From NCBI RefSeq assembly GCF_000735345.1, contig NZ_JMPJ01000051.1, positions 1 through 64,000 on the forward strand: a stretch of DNA of 64,000 bases, written 5' to 3'. The notes under the pieces were generated by a model, which was not told the origin of the DNA, searched no databases, and saw only the letters and a program-made list of their open reading frames with translations. This DNA comes from Ewingella americana ATCC 33852 (GTDB taxonomy: Bacteria > Pseudomonadota > Gammaproteobacteria > Enterobacterales > Enterobacteriaceae). Both the position numbers and the translations under genes were made by a program. Positions 1 through 9,366 of the stretch are shown here, in pieces. Position 1 is the stretch's first letter, and every line of letters begins with the position of its first letter.

Positions 1-132
1 GCGCGGGTTGGAATCCCGCTGCGAGGGAACCGCCTAAGCGGCGGCACTTCGCGACGATCGCTACGGCCACTGAAACATGTCCATTCCAACCCTGCGAAGC
101 CTCGATCTTACAAAAACAAAAAACGCAGGATT
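1..132. other. Left edge without a recognised gene
   Basis: No convincing ORF or known RNA is visible. A segment near the start (about 4-14, GGGTTGGAAT) is complementary to one near 82-92 (ATTCCAACCC), so this stretch may fold and belong to the same repeat family as the hairpins that follow. The window cuts it off on the left. Confidence 0.4.
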
Positions 133-332
133 CCAAAGGGTTTCGTTTAAAACCCTTTGGGCCAGTTTGCGTGGCAACGCAAGGTTTTGACCTTAAGGCC
201 AGTGTGGGCGGCGAGCCCACGGTTTCGACCTTGAGGTCAGTGTGGGCGGCGAGCCCACGGTTTTGACCTTAAAGCCGGTGTGGCGGCAGCGCACAACCTT
301 GACCTCAAGGCCAGTTTGGGCGGCAGCCCAAA
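133..332. repeat. Array of six hairpins with covarying stems
   Basis: Six stem-loops follow one another. The first (133-160) has 11-bp arms CCAAAGGGTTT/AAACCCTTTGG. The next five recur every 36-38 bp, with stems starting at 167, 204, 242, about 279 and 315. Their loops are nearly constant (GGCA or GGCGA), while the stem sequences differ but stay complementary: TTGCGT/ACGCAA, GTGGGC/GCCCAC (twice), TGTG-GC/GC-CACA with one bulge, and TTTGGGC/GCCCAAA. The linkers are variants of TTGACCTTAAGGCCAG and are partly self-complementary. Stem changes with compensation indicate selection on structure. I do not recognise the family. It could be a REP/BIME-like element or a structured transcript. Confidence 0.75.
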
Positions 333-340
333 ACAAACTC

Positions 341-371
341 TTGACCTTCCCCTGACTGGAAGGTCTAAGCT
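341..371 (+). promoter_or_regulatory. CueR-type copA promoter/operator
   Basis: A -35 box TTGACC (341-346) is followed by an unusually long 19-bp spacer and a -10 box TAAGCT (366-371). The spacer carries the dyad ACCTTCC...GGAAGGT. This geometry is the hallmark of MerR-family activation, and the sequence closely resembles the E. coli copA promoter bound by CueR. Copper(I)-loaded CueR would untwist the DNA and switch on copA. The cueR gene itself is not in the window. The ribosome binding site AAGGAG (392-397) precedes the copA ATG. Confidence 0.88.
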
Positions 372-404
372 TCCTGCAACACATCATGTTCAAGGAGTAA
401 CATC

Positions 405-2906
405 ATGGCTCTTCCATCGAGCTCCACCCTATCCACGCGTCTGAGTTTGCCGGTCGAAGGGATGACCTGCGCCTCCTGCGTTGGCCGCGTTGAGCGGGCG
501 TTAAAGGCCGTGCCCGGCGTGGAAACTGCGGCAGTGAATCTGGCCACTGAACGTGCTGATATTACCTTTAGCGGGCAGCCGGATCCGCAGGCGGCGATCA
601 AAGCGATTGAGAACGCGGGTTATGACGTTCGTGAAGAAACCACCGAGCTGGCTATCGAAGAGATGACTTGTGCCTCCTGCGTTGGGCGAGTTGAAAAGGC
701 TTTCCGCAAACTTCCGGGAGTGCTGGAGGCGAATGTTAATCTGGCGACCGAACGCGCACAGGTGCGCCATCTGGCGGGCGTGGTGAGCATTCGCGACCTT
801 GAAAATGCCGTCGAACAGGCGGGCTATAAATCCCATCGCTTGTCGGATGAAACGTCCGATTCGGCTGACCAAGATAGTGAACGCCGTGAAAACGAAGCCA
901 AATCGCTGCGCCGCTCGCTGCTAATTGCCTTCGTGCTTACCCTGCCGGTATTTATCCTTGAGATGGGCTCGCACCTGATCCCGCCGATGCACCACTGGGT
1001 GATGACCACTATTGGCGAGCAGAACAGCTGGTATCTGCAATTTGTGCTCGCCACGCTGGTGCTGTTTGGGCCGGGGCTGCGCTTCTTCCGCAAAGGGGTT
1101 CCGGCGCTGCTACGTGCTGGCCCGGACATGAACTCGCTGGTTTCGGTGGGTACGGCGGCGGCTTACGGCTACTCGGTGATTGCGACCTTTGTGCCGCACA
1201 TTCTGCCGCAGGGCACGGCGAACGTCTATTTCGAAGCCGCCACGGTAATTGTCACGCTGATCCTGCTTGGACGCACTCTCGAGGCTCGCGCCAAAGGCCG
1301 CACTTCACAGGCCATTAAACGTTTAGTCGGTCTGCAAGCCAAAACGGCGCGGGTCGAACGTCAGGGCGAAACGCTGGAAATCCCTCTCGATCAGGTGACC
1401 ACTGGCGACATCGTGCTGGTGCGTCCGGGCGAGAAGATCCCGGTCGATGGCCAAGTGGTAGAAGGCTCCTCTTATGTCGATGAAAGCATGATCACCGGCG
1501 AACCCGTGCCGGTGTCGAAAAATGCCGGAGCCGAAGTGGTTGGCGGCACGATCAACAAAACCGGGGCCTTTAGTTTCCGCGTCACCAAGGTCGGCTCCAA
1601 TACCGTGCTGGCGCAAATCATCCGTCTGGTTGAGGAAGCGCAAGGCTCGAAACTGCCGATTCAGGCGTTGGTCGATAAAGTCACCATGTGGTTTGTTCCG
1701 GCGGTAATGGCGGCGGCGCTGGTTACCTTCCTGCTCTGGTTGCTCCTCGGCCCGACGCCTGCCCTGACCTTCGCGCTGGTCAATGCCGTCGCAGTGCTGA
1801 TCATCGCCTGCCCTTGTGCCATGGGGCTGGCAACGCCGACCTCTATCATGGTCGGCACAGGTCGAGCGGCTGAGTTGGGCGTGCTGTTCCGCAAAGGGGA
1901 AGCCTTGCAGGCATTGCGCGACGTCAGCGTGATCGCTCTCGACAAAACCGGCACGCTGACCAAAGGCCGCCCAGAGCTGACCGACTTGGAGCCAGCCGAA
2001 GGTTTTGCCTATGACGAGGTGCTGGCGCTGGTCGCCGCGGTAGAAACGCGCTCCGAGCACCCGATTGCCGAAGCCATCGTCGCCGCCGCTAAGCAGCGTG
2101 ATATCAAGCTGGCTGCGATAGAGAGCTTCGAGGCGACGCCGGGCTTTGGTGTCTCCGCCAAGGTGGAGGGTCGCAGCGTTTCCGTCGGCGCTGACCGATT
2201 TATGACTCAATTGGGGCTGGACGTGGCGAGCTTTCAGTCCACCGCAACGCGCCTTGGTGAACAGGGGAAAAGCCCGCTGTACGCCGCCATTGATGGCCGT
2301 TTAGCGGCAGTGATTGCCGTCGCTGACCCTATCAAGGAGAGCACGCCGGAGGCGATTAAAGCCCTGCACGCGCTGGGCCTGAAAGTGGCGATGATCACCG
2401 GTGACAACGCGGCTACTGCGGCAGCCATCGCTAAACAACTGGGGATTGATGAAGTGGCGGCGGAAGTGCTGCCGGACGGCAAAGTCGCCGCGCTGAAGCA
2501 GTTTCGCACCGGAGGCGCGCGCGTGGCATTTGTCGGCGATGGTATCAATGACGCCCCGGCGCTGGCCGAGGCCGACGTTGGTCTGGCGATTGGCACCGGC
2601 ACCGATGTCGCCATTGAGGCAGCCGACGTGGTGTTGATGTCCGGCGACCTGCGCGGCGTGCCAAATGCTATCGCGCTCAGTCAGGCCACCATTCGCAACA
2701 TCAAGCAGAACCTGTTCTGGGCATTTGCCTATAACGTGGTGCTGATCCCAGTCGCGGCGGGCGCGCTCTACCCGTTCAACGGCACACTGTTGTCGCCTAT
2801 CTTTGCCGCCGCCGCGATGGCGCTTTCCAGCGTGTTTGTGCTCGGCAACGCGTTACGGCTGAAAAGCTTCCGCGCGCCGATGACAGTGGAAAGTAACAAC
2901 AACTAA
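405..2906 (+). CDS. copA: Copper-exporting P1B-type ATPase CopA
   Basis: The 833-residue inner-membrane pump exports Cu(I) from cytoplasm to periplasm using ATP; the E. coli protein is 834 residues. Two N-terminal heavy-metal domains carry CxxC at residues 22-25 and 89-92. The transmembrane metal site CPC is at about 469-471, the phosphorylated aspartate of DKTGTLT is at about 513, and the hinge motif GDGIND is near 711. The start is fixed by AAGGAG eight bases upstream and by the CueR-type promoter just before it. It is a single-gene unit ending in a hairpin. I did not see the frameshift signal that makes the short CopA(Z) form in E. coli. Confidence 0.97.
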   Translation: MALPSSSTLSTRLSLPVEGMTCASCVGRVERALKAVPGVETAAVNLATERADITFSGQPDPQAAIKAIENAGYDVREETTELAIEEMTCASCVGRVEKAFRKLPGVLEANVNLATERAQVRHLAGVVSIRDLENAVEQAGYKSHRLSDETSDSADQDSERRENEAKSLRRSLLIAFVLTLPVFILEMGSHLIPPMHHWVMTTIGEQNSWYLQFVLATLVLFGPGLRFFRKGVPALLRAGPDMNSLVSVGTAAAYGYSVIATFVPHILPQGTANVYFEAATVIVTLILLGRTLEARAKGRTSQAIKRLVGLQAKTARVERQGETLEIPLDQVTTGDIVLVRPGEKIPVDGQVVEGSSYVDESMITGEPVPVSKNAGAEVVGGTINKTGAFSFRVTKVGSNTVLAQIIRLVEEAQGSKLPIQALVDKVTMWFVPAVMAAALVTFLLWLLLGPTPALTFALVNAVAVLIIACPCAMGLATPTSIMVGTGRAAELGVLFRKGEALQALRDVSVIALDKTGTLTKGRPELTDLEPAEGFAYDEVLALVAAVETRSEHPIAEAIVAAAKQRDIKLAAIESFEATPGFGVSAKVEGRSVSVGADRFMTQLGLDVASFQSTATRLGEQGKSPLYAAIDGRLAAVIAVADPIKESTPEAIKALHALGLKVAMITGDNAATAAAIAKQLGIDEVAAEVLPDGKVAALKQFRTGGARVAFVGDGINDAPALAEADVGLAIGTGTDVAIEAADVVLMSGDLRGVPNAIALSQATIRNIKQNLFWAFAYNVVLIPVAAGALYPFNGTLLSPIFAAAAMALSSVFVLGNALRLKSFRAPMTVESNNN

Positions 2907-2913
2907 GTGGTTC

Positions 2914-2944
2914 AAGAAGCCCTGACTGGCAGGGCTTCTTGTTC
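2914..2944 (+). terminator. copA terminator
   Basis: Perfect 11-bp stem AAGAAGCCCTG/CAGGGCTTCTT with a 5-nt loop, directly after the copA stop and before the convergent Rrf2 gene. The trailing T tract is short (CTTCTTGTTC). Confidence 0.75.
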
Positions 2945-2949
2945 ACTCA

Positions 2950-3462
2950 TTATCCTTGGCCATGTCTTCGGCCATCAATCCAGTCTTGTACTTCAATAGC
3001 AAAGGTGTCTGGCGCTTTGCGGTAAGTTTTGCGAGCCAGATCCAAAATAGTGTGGCGAGAAAGCTCTTCCTCCATCCGCTGCTGCGCACTGTCCATCACC
3101 GCTCTAATACCACACGGGCCGTCACAGACCCAGCTTGGCGGCTCTTCGCCGAATACGGCCAAACGCTGACGCACTTCTTTGCACTCAAACATCGATTTAG
3201 GACCATCAATGGCCTGCACGATGTCCAACGTAGTGATTAATTCCGCAGCACGGGCTAAACTAAAACCGCCCCCCTTACCTTCACTGCTGACCACCAGCCC
3301 TGCGCGGGAAAGGCGGGTGAATATTTTCGCCAAATAGTCATAAGGAACCCCTTGCAATTCAGCCAGTTCCCGAACATTCATTTCGCGATCATCCCCTTTG
3401 GTATCCACCATGCACACCAAACTATGGATGCCATACTCCACGCCAGAACTGTAAAACGCCAT
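2950..3462 (-). CDS. Rrf2-family transcriptional regulator
   Basis: The 170-residue protein has an N-terminal winged helix typical of Rrf2 regulators: residues 1-12 start helix 1, and VPYDYLAKIFTRLSRAGLV at about 39-57 is the recognition helix region. The wing is EGKGGGFSLAR. Three cysteines at 94, 113 and 117 lie where IscR, NsrR and RsrR bind an iron-sulfur cluster, so redox or nitric-oxide sensing is plausible. It is divergent from the oxidoreductase at 3684. The intergenic region holds a perfect 10-bp dyad overlapping that gene's promoter, so this protein is the likely repressor of its neighbour. It is not clearly IscR or NsrR by cysteine spacing. Confidence 0.85.
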   Translation of the reverse strand: MAFYSSGVEYGIHSLVCMVDTKGDDREMNVRELAELQGVPYDYLAKIFTRLSRAGLVVSSEGKGGGFSLARAAELITTLDIVQAIDGPKSMFECKEVRQRLAVFGEEPPSWVCDGPCGIRAVMDSAQQRMEEELSRHTILDLARKTYRKAPDTFAIEVQDWIDGRRHGQG

Positions 3463-3605
3463 ATTGAACTCCGCACCATTAAGTCTGAGTCATTATACAG
3501 ATATTCCCTGCCACAAAAACACGCACATGATCGACAAAATAAATACTTATTAATTATCAATTAATTATAAACAAAACTCTTTGACCCTGCTTTTCAACTA
3601 CGAAA

Positions 3606-3638
3606 ATACTTGTCGGAGTTAAGTACGACAAGTATAGT
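3606..3638 (+). promoter_or_regulatory. Promoter with overlapping 10-bp dyad operator
   Basis: A perfect inverted repeat ATACTTGTCG (3606-3615) and CGACAAGTAT (3626-3635) is separated by 10 bp. The same bases form a sigma-70 promoter: -35 TTGTCG (3610-3615), a 17-bp spacer, then -10 TATAGT (3633-3638), firing toward the oxidoreductase. A dimer bound to the dyad would cover both promoter boxes. The divergent Rrf2 gene is the obvious candidate; that assignment is inference. Confidence 0.72.
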
Positions 3639-3683
3639 CGCAGTTAATCCAGATGTGTGACCAGAAACTTAAAGGGACAAAAA

Positions 3684-4886
3684 ATGAAGCAACGAATCCT
3701 TATCGTCGGCAGTGGTTTTGCTGGAATGTGGGCAGCGGTGAGTGCTGCGCGCTTAGCCCATTTACATCAGCGCGATGACATCAACATTCAGGTGCTCGCT
3801 CCCCAACCTGAACTGCGCGTGCGGCCACGATTCTATGAGAACAATGTCGCTTCGCTGGTCTCTCCGCTTGCGCCACTGTTTGCCTCAACCGGCGTTGAGT
3901 TTATTGCAGGAAACGCAGAATCCATTGATGATAAAGAGAAAAAAGTCTTGTATCGCGATGAGCAAGGCCAACTAACTTCTCTCTCTTACGATCGTTTAGT
4001 GCTGGCAACCGGCAGCAATGCAAAGCGATTCAACGTGGTTGGAGCCGATCAGTTCGCCTTCGATATTGATCAACTTGAATCAGCGAAAGTCTTCGAAAAA
4101 CATTTACAGAACTTGCCCCTGCAACCAGACTCACCACAGCGCAATACTCTGGTGGTTTGTGGCGGTGGCTTTACCGGCATTGAACTGGCCACCGAGTTAC
4201 CCTCTCGTCTCAAAGCGCTGTTTGGTGAGGATACGCAGACTAAAGTAATCGTAGTTGAGCGAGGATCAATGATTGGTGGCCGCTACAGTCAGGCACTACG
4301 CGAGGTAATAGCCCAAGCTTCGCAAGAATTGGGCATTGAATGGCGATTAAATGCGGAGGTTTCATCCATTGATGAGACGGGTGTGACCTTGAGTGACGGC
4401 AGCCATATTGCCTCTTCAACCGTGGTCTGGACTGTTGGCGTGCAAGCCAACCCATTGACCGAGCAGCTTGACGCTAAGCGCGATAATCAGGGACGTTTGT
4501 ATGTGGATGAGAATCTACAGGTTGTTGGATTATCAGGCGTTTATGCCACTGGCGATGTCGCCAATGCGGCAACAGACACGCTGGGTAATACGGCGTTGAT
4601 GACATGTCAGCATGCGATTCAATTGGGTAAATTCGCTGGCAATAATGTCGTGGCCAGTCTCATCGACATTGCGCAGCTACCCTATCGTCAGGAAAATTAC
4701 GTCACCTGCCTCGATTTGGGCAGTTGGGGCGCAGTATTCACCGAAGGATGGGATCAACAGGTGAAATTTGTCCGCGAAGAGGCGAAGAAAATCAAAGTCT
4801 CTATCACCAATGAGCTGATTTACCCGCCGAAAGCCGAGCGTGACAGCGCCTTCGCGGCAGCAGACCCTCTGGCGCCCTTTGTCTAG
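3684..4886 (+). CDS. NAD(P)/FAD-dependent oxidoreductase, NDH-2-like
   Basis: The 400-residue flavoprotein has two Rossmann folds. The FAD-binding GSGFAG is at residues 9-14, a second dinucleotide motif GGGFTGIELATEL sits mid-protein, and VYATGDVAN is the C-terminal FAD-contact motif. The family includes type II NADH dehydrogenases and related quinone or carotenoid reductases. No C-terminal membrane helix is obvious. The start at 3684 is preferred over the GTG at 3657 because AAAGGGA lies upstream and the Rossmann strand begins at once. It is divergent from an Rrf2 regulator, which suggests redox control. The substrate is unknown. Confidence 0.85.
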   Translation: MKQRILIVGSGFAGMWAAVSAARLAHLHQRDDINIQVLAPQPELRVRPRFYENNVASLVSPLAPLFASTGVEFIAGNAESIDDKEKKVLYRDEQGQLTSLSYDRLVLATGSNAKRFNVVGADQFAFDIDQLESAKVFEKHLQNLPLQPDSPQRNTLVVCGGGFTGIELATELPSRLKALFGEDTQTKVIVVERGSMIGGRYSQALREVIAQASQELGIEWRLNAEVSSIDETGVTLSDGSHIASSTVVWTVGVQANPLTEQLDAKRDNQGRLYVDENLQVVGLSGVYATGDVANAATDTLGNTALMTCQHAIQLGKFAGNNVVASLIDIAQLPYRQENYVTCLDLGSWGAVFTEGWDQQVKFVREEAKKIKVSITNELIYPPKAERDSAFAAADPLAPFV

Positions 4887-4925
4887 TTAGCGCAGAACTA
4901 CAGCGCTGATATTGCTCAAAAGCAC

Positions 4926-4960
4926 TAAAAAGGGCTTCTCCCTACTTTGCGGGGGAAGCC
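4926..4960 (-). terminator. Terminator overlapping the LysR stop codon
   Basis: On the minus strand GGCTTCCCCC pairs with GGGAGAAGCC, followed by CTTTTTAG. The stem includes the last codons of the LysR gene. Confidence 0.65.
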
Positions 4961-5856
4961 TGCTCCATGCTTTTCAAATCTTTATCTAACTGGATGCGCA
5001 GCGTGCGCATAAACTCCCGAGCATTCTCCGACAAGGGTTTTCCCGGTCGAAAAATCATTAAGCCGGAAAAGTAGACGGCTTCGCTAAAGGGGCGGATCAC
5101 CAGATCGGTGTGCAGAAAGTCGTAGGCCACAATCGGATTAATCAGCCCCACGCCCAGCCCCAGCCGCGCCATTTCGCAAATGCTCAGTGAATATGGTGTC
5201 TCCACCCTGACCTGCAACTCCACGCCATGCAGCTTCATCAGCTCATCAAGCTGCAATCGGCTGCTGTCTTCGGAGTTCAACGCCAGAAAATCAGTGTTTG
5301 CTAAGTCCTTGGGATGGATCAGTTTTTTCGCCGCCAGTGGATGGCCTTTTGCCATCACTACCACCGCCTCGGCGTGCAGAAAGCGCGAATACTCTAGTCC
5401 GTCGGGTGGGATTTCGTCGGCCATGAGGCCAAAATCGACCTGTCCAGCCATCACTTGCTGGTAGACCTCGCGCGAACTCAGCACTTTAAGGGCAATCTGC
5501 ACATTGCGCTGCGCCGCGTTAAATCGAGCAATCGCGCGTGGCATAAACAGGTTACCCAGTGCCGGGTAAGCCGCAATATTGAGCCTCCCCAGCCCCTGCT
5601 CGCTCAGCGAGCGCAGGCGATGGGCAATAGCCTCCATGCCGATAAAATGCTGATCGACGTCGACCATCAGCGCGGTAGCTTCTTGAGTGGGCAATAGCCT
5701 GCCGCGCACCCGCGCAAACAGCTTTAGGCCCGCCCCTTCCTCCAACTTGCGAATAGCCTGACTCACCGCGGGCTGGGAGATATTGAGCTTTTCGGCGGCG
5801 CGGCTGGTGCTACCTGTGAGCATCACCGAGCGGAAAATTTCTATTTCACGGTACAT
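4942..5856 (-). CDS. LysR-family transcriptional regulator
   Basis: The 304-residue protein has a classic N-terminal helix-turn-helix (about residues 4-62; SRAAEKLNISQPAVSQAIRK is the recognition region) followed by a periplasmic-binding-protein-like effector domain. It is transcribed away from the PLP enzyme at 5961 with about 100 bp between, the arrangement in which LysR proteins usually control the neighbour and themselves. The likely role is control of that sulfur amino-acid lyase. The effector cannot be read from sequence. Confidence 0.88.
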   Translation of the reverse strand: MYREIEIFRSVMLTGSTSRAAEKLNISQPAVSQAIRKLEEGAGLKLFARVRGRLLPTQEATALMVDVDQHFIGMEAIAHRLRSLSEQGLGRLNIAAYPALGNLFMPRAIARFNAAQRNVQIALKVLSSREVYQQVMAGQVDFGLMADEIPPDGLEYSRFLHAEAVVVMAKGHPLAAKKLIHPKDLANTDFLALNSEDSSRLQLDELMKLHGVELQVRVETPYSLSICEMARLGLGVGLINPIVAYDFLHTDLVIRPFSEAVYFSGLMIFRPGKPLSENAREFMRTLRIQLDKDLKSMEQASPAK

Positions 5857-5960
5857 CGCAGTCTATAACCTGTGCTTATAGGGTAAATAATTATAGCTAT
5901 TGTTGCTGAAGAAAGTATCGCTGAAAATCGTTGGACTTCTCCCCAGATTTGAGGCCCTAC

Positions 5961-7103
5961 ATGCGCGATAAAAACGCCACTTCACACAAATTCTCCAGCC
6001 TTTCTCCCACAGTGTGGCGGGCTTCTACCGTGGTTTTCGACTCCTTCGAAGAATTTGCTGCGCGCAAAGAGCGCCAGCCCGATGGCTTTAGCTACGGCAT
6101 TACCGGCACCCCGACGGCACGGGAGCTGGAGCGACGCATTGCCGCGCTGGAAAACGCCAACCACTGCGTGGTGGTTCCGTCCGGGCAAGCCGCGCTGATG
6201 CTCTCGGTGATGGCGTTTGTTCGCGGCGGGGACCATTTGCTGATTTCCGACTCCTGCTACGGTGCACTCAAGACTTTCGCCCGCAACTGGCTGGCCCAGA
6301 TGGCGGTCGAGGTGGAGTTTTACCCGCCGACCATTGACGCTGGAATTGAGGCGCTGATTCGCCCTAACACGCGGATGATCTGCATGGAATCTCCCGGCAC
6401 AGTGACTATGGAGATGCAGGACGTGGACGCCATCGTGGCGGTGGCGAAAAAGCACGGGGTGAAAACCATGCTGGATAACACGTGGGCCAGCCCGCTGTTC
6501 TTCCGCCCGCTAGATCACGGAGTAGATCTGTCGATTGAAGCCGCCACCAAGATGTTCGGCGGGCATTCGGACCTGCTCATGGGGGCGGTCAGCCTCAATA
6601 GCTCCGAGGATTACGCCGTGCTGCGCGAGACGCAAAGCATCATGGGCCTCAGCACCAGCCCCGAGGACTGTTTTCTGGTGATGCGCGGTCTGGAAACTTT
6701 CCCGCTGCGATTGCAGCATCAAAGCAATTCCGCATTAAAAATCGCCCAGTTCTTGGCTGAACAGCCACAGATTGGCCGAGTACTCTTCCCCGCGCTGGAA
6801 AGCGATCCCGGCCACGATTTATGGAACAAGCAGCTTACCGGCAACGGCTGCCTGCTCTCCTTTACTTTCAGAAAAGAAGATCAGGCGGCACTCAGCGCCT
6901 TTTTCAAAGCCCTAAAATACTTCCCCATCGGCGCCAGCTGGGGCGGAACCCACAGTCTGATTGCCTACTACCCCGCCAGCGAGCAGCAAGCGCGAGCCTT
7001 CACTCCAACCCAAGAAGCCATCGTGCGATTGTCTATCGGGCTAGAAGATCCCGACCTGCTGATCAGTGATTTAAAACAGGCGTTATTGACTTGGGGGAGA
7101 TAG
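5961..7103 (+). CDS. Cystathionine beta-lyase-like PLP enzyme (Cys/Met metabolism family)
   Basis: The 380-residue PLP-dependent enzyme of the MetB/MetC fold has its Schiff-base lysine in EAATKMFGGHSD at about residue 197 and a substrate motif TMLDNTWASPLFF before it. Closest in style to cystathionine beta-lyase, which cleaves cystathionine to homocysteine, pyruvate and ammonia. A TTG at 5931 would add ten residues; the ATG at 5961 has a GAGG upstream and fits the family better. The gene is paired with a divergent LysR regulator rather than standing at the usual metC position, so it may be a paralogue with another C-S lyase substrate. Confidence 0.82.
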   Translation: MRDKNATSHKFSSLSPTVWRASTVVFDSFEEFAARKERQPDGFSYGITGTPTARELERRIAALENANHCVVVPSGQAALMLSVMAFVRGGDHLLISDSCYGALKTFARNWLAQMAVEVEFYPPTIDAGIEALIRPNTRMICMESPGTVTMEMQDVDAIVAVAKKHGVKTMLDNTWASPLFFRPLDHGVDLSIEAATKMFGGHSDLLMGAVSLNSSEDYAVLRETQSIMGLSTSPEDCFLVMRGLETFPLRLQHQSNSALKIAQFLAEQPQIGRVLFPALESDPGHDLWNKQLTGNGCLLSFTFRKEDQAALSAFFKALKYFPIGASWGGTHSLIAYYPASEQQARAFTPTQEAIVRLSIGLEDPDLLISDLKQALLTWGR

Positions 7104-7532
7104 TTTGGGGGGATTATTGAGTATCTTTCAACGAGTTTTAGTGCAAATGCTGACAAGGAGCATGGCATATTAGTATTGGGTATTTAAATTGAAATTTGAC
7201 ACATTTAAAAAACATGATAACCTAGATTAATGATGCTATCATAACTCAAATTAAATAATAACCATTGAATTAATCTTTTACCAAAAATTCACTGCAGTAA
7301 GAAATTTATATTATTGCCTGACGGATATTTTTATATTGATCATTTGAGGTATTCACTTAACGACTAAAACCAATAATGCCAATTGTAGCAAGACTTAACC
7401 ACACACTAATTCTTCGTGAACATTTTAGTGTTTTTTACTCTGCATAAATCATAAATTCAATCTTTATCTACATAACCGAAACGAATTAAAAAAATCTTCG
7501 ACCTAAATAACTTTCACTATTAGGATTTAGAA
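7104..7532. other. AT-rich intergenic stretch
   Basis: About 430 bases, strikingly AT-rich compared with flanking genes. No ORF, terminator hairpin or known RNA could be supported. Confidence 0.5.
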
Positions 7533-7817
7533 ATGATAAGAGCTGAAGAGTTAAATCGTGAGTTAGATAGTATTTATCAAGAAATACAAAGTAATGATAG
7601 ACATGAAATTTTTTCTCACAGAGGCACTAAACTGAAGAAGAAGCTGATCCGAATTTTCAAAGAATCCATAAAACATCCTGTGGAGATTAAAAAATCTCTT
7701 TTGAAAAGGAACATAGATCTGAGAAAAAGCCTGACAGCCACTTTGCAAAAAAATGCCTTACGAAAACATCTTAGGCCAGGGGTAACCAGGGGGCCAAAAA
7801 AACAAATAAGGTTATAA
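7533..7817 (+). CDS. Small basic protein of unknown function
   Basis: The ORF encodes 94 residues, rich in lysine, arginine and leucine, with an amphipathic helical look (residues 1-75) and a basic tail. An AGGA lies ten bases before the ATG. No signal peptide, membrane segment or recognised domain. Base composition is far more AT-rich than neighbouring core genes and matches the flanking non-coding DNA, so it may be acquired, a remnant, or a chance ORF. I do not recognise it. Confidence 0.4.
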   Translation: MIRAEELNRELDSIYQEIQSNDRHEIFSHRGTKLKKKLIRIFKESIKHPVEIKKSLLKRNIDLRKSLTATLQKNALRKHLRPGVTRGPKKQIRL

Positions 7818-8357
7818 AACCCTTAATTAAAAAACAGTCTTCCTTATTATTTATGACTAATAATTCATTAGCATTAAGGGGGACTATCTCTCACCTTGCA
7901 TATTTATCAAGCATTTAAAACTCATAATAAAAACCAACTGACACCCTCCAAGACAAAAAAGGAAGTTAAAAACAAACCCATTATTTATAATAGTGTCAAT
8001 CACATTTTATGCTTACAGATATGTAATCGCCTTAAAGTTACCAGATAGCAAAATATTTAAATTTCTGCATATATTGTTGCGATTTTTCGCCAATTTTCCC
8101 ATTTAGTTCTTACTACATTTTAACTAAAGCTCATCAAACACCTTTACCTAATGTTTTTCCTCTAGTTATGAAAACGTCACATGGAAGTCGGATGACCTAT
8201 TTCTTCGACCTTTCATCGCTGCTGCTACAAAACGCGCTGACATTCGTCGAGGTAATCCGTATTATACGCGGCACACTTATGCGTGATGCATAACCAGAAT
8301 CTCGCGGGATAGGCGTTTGGCCTGTGCTGCCCATGAACGAATCGGTCACAAAATAAT
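7818..8357. other. Intergenic region upstream of ttcA
   Basis: About 540 bases, AT-rich up to about 8200 and more balanced after. It contains the ttcA leader. Apart from that I see no gene or clear structure. Confidence 0.45.
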
Positions 8358-9293
8358 ATGTTAGATAACGCAACTGCCAACAAGAAAGAACAGTACAACC
8401 TCAACAAGCTGCAAAAGCGTCTGCGCCGTGATGTCGGTAAGGCGATTGCGGATTTCGGTATGATTGAGGAAGGCGATCGCATTATGGTTTGCCTGTCCGG
8501 CGGTAAGGACAGCTATACCATGCTGGATATTCTGCGCAATTTGCAGCAGAGCGCGCCGGTGAATTTTGAGCTGATCGCGGTGAACCTCGACCAGAAACAA
8601 CCGGGCTTCCCGGCGCACATTCTTCCTGAGTACCTTGAGCAGCAGGGTGTGGAATACAAGATTGTCACCGAAGACACCTACTCTATCGTCAAGGATAAGA
8701 TCCCAGAGGGCAAAACCACCTGCTCACTCTGCTCTCGTCTGCGTCGCGGCATTTTGTATCGCACCGCCACCGAATTGGGCTGTACCAAGATTGCCCTTGG
8801 CCACCACCGCGATGACATCTTGCAGACCCTGTTCCTCAACATGTTCTACGGCGGCAAGCTGAAAGGTATGCCACCAAAACTGATGAGCGACGACGGCAAA
8901 CACATCGTTATTCGCCCGCTGGCCTACTGCCGCGAAAAAGATATCGAGCGTTTTGCCATTGCGCGCGAATACCCAATCATCCCTTGTAACCTGTGCGGCT
9001 CGCAGCCGAACCTGCAACGTCAGGTGATTGGCGACATGTTGAAGGACTGGGACAAGAAGTATCCGGGCCGTATCGAAACCATGTTCAGCGCGATGCAAAA
9101 CGTGGTGCCTTCACACCTAAACGACACCAGCCTGTTTGATTTTAAAGGCATTAAACATGGTGATGAAGTGGTCGACGGCGGTGATTTGGCCTTTGACCGT
9201 GAAGATATCCCGATGCAGCCAGTCGGCTGGCAGCCGGAAGAAGATGAGAACGCCGCGCCGATTGAGCGCCTGCACGTGCTAGAAATTAAGTAA
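8358..9293 (+). CDS. ttcA: tRNA 2-thiocytidine(32) synthetase TtcA
   Basis: The 311-residue cytoplasmic enzyme thiolates cytidine 32 of several tRNAs using ATP and a [4Fe-4S] cluster. The PP-loop SGGKDS is near residue 51, the cluster-binding CSLC is near 125, and a later CNLC pair is near 213; all are intact. Length and sequence agree closely with the E. coli protein over nearly the full length. No good ribosome binding site precedes the ATG, but the conserved [14 protein letters not shown]-type N-terminus supports this start. In E. coli K-12 the Rac prophage is inserted at this gene; here it is intact. Confidence 0.97.
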   Translation: MLDNATANKKEQYNLNKLQKRLRRDVGKAIADFGMIEEGDRIMVCLSGGKDSYTMLDILRNLQQSAPVNFELIAVNLDQKQPGFPAHILPEYLEQQGVEYKIVTEDTYSIVKDKIPEGKTTCSLCSRLRRGILYRTATELGCTKIALGHHRDDILQTLFLNMFYGGKLKGMPPKLMSDDGKHIVIRPLAYCREKDIERFAIAREYPIIPCNLCGSQPNLQRQVIGDMLKDWDKKYPGRIETMFSAMQNVVPSHLNDTSLFDFKGIKHGDEVVDGGDLAFDREDIPMQPVGWQPEEDENAAPIERLHVLEIK

Positions 9294-9327
9294 TTCTAAG
9301 CCATAAAAATAGCCGTAACTCGAATTC

Positions 9328-9356
9328 GCCCGCCTCGTATTGAAGCGGGCTTTTTT
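9328..9356 (+). terminator. ttcA terminator
   Basis: Stem GCCCGC/GCGGGC with an 11-nt loop and a run of six T. Confidence 0.88.
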
Positions 9357-9366
9357 ATGCCTGTCG

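Noticed and set aside
133-332. CRISPR-like array
   Set aside because: The units have covarying hairpins and no unique spacers; no cas genes nearby.
193-393. Minus-strand ORF of 66 codons across the hairpin repeats
   Set aside because: It is a translation of the repeat units and overlaps the copA promoter; no ribosome binding site.
405-640. Programmed frameshift making a short CopA(Z)
   Set aside because: No slippery heptamer with the needed stem was found near the position used in E. coli.
1323-2210. Long minus-strand ORF inside copA (295 codons)
   Set aside because: Shadow frame of a GC-rich conserved gene; composition and lack of family resemblance argue against it.
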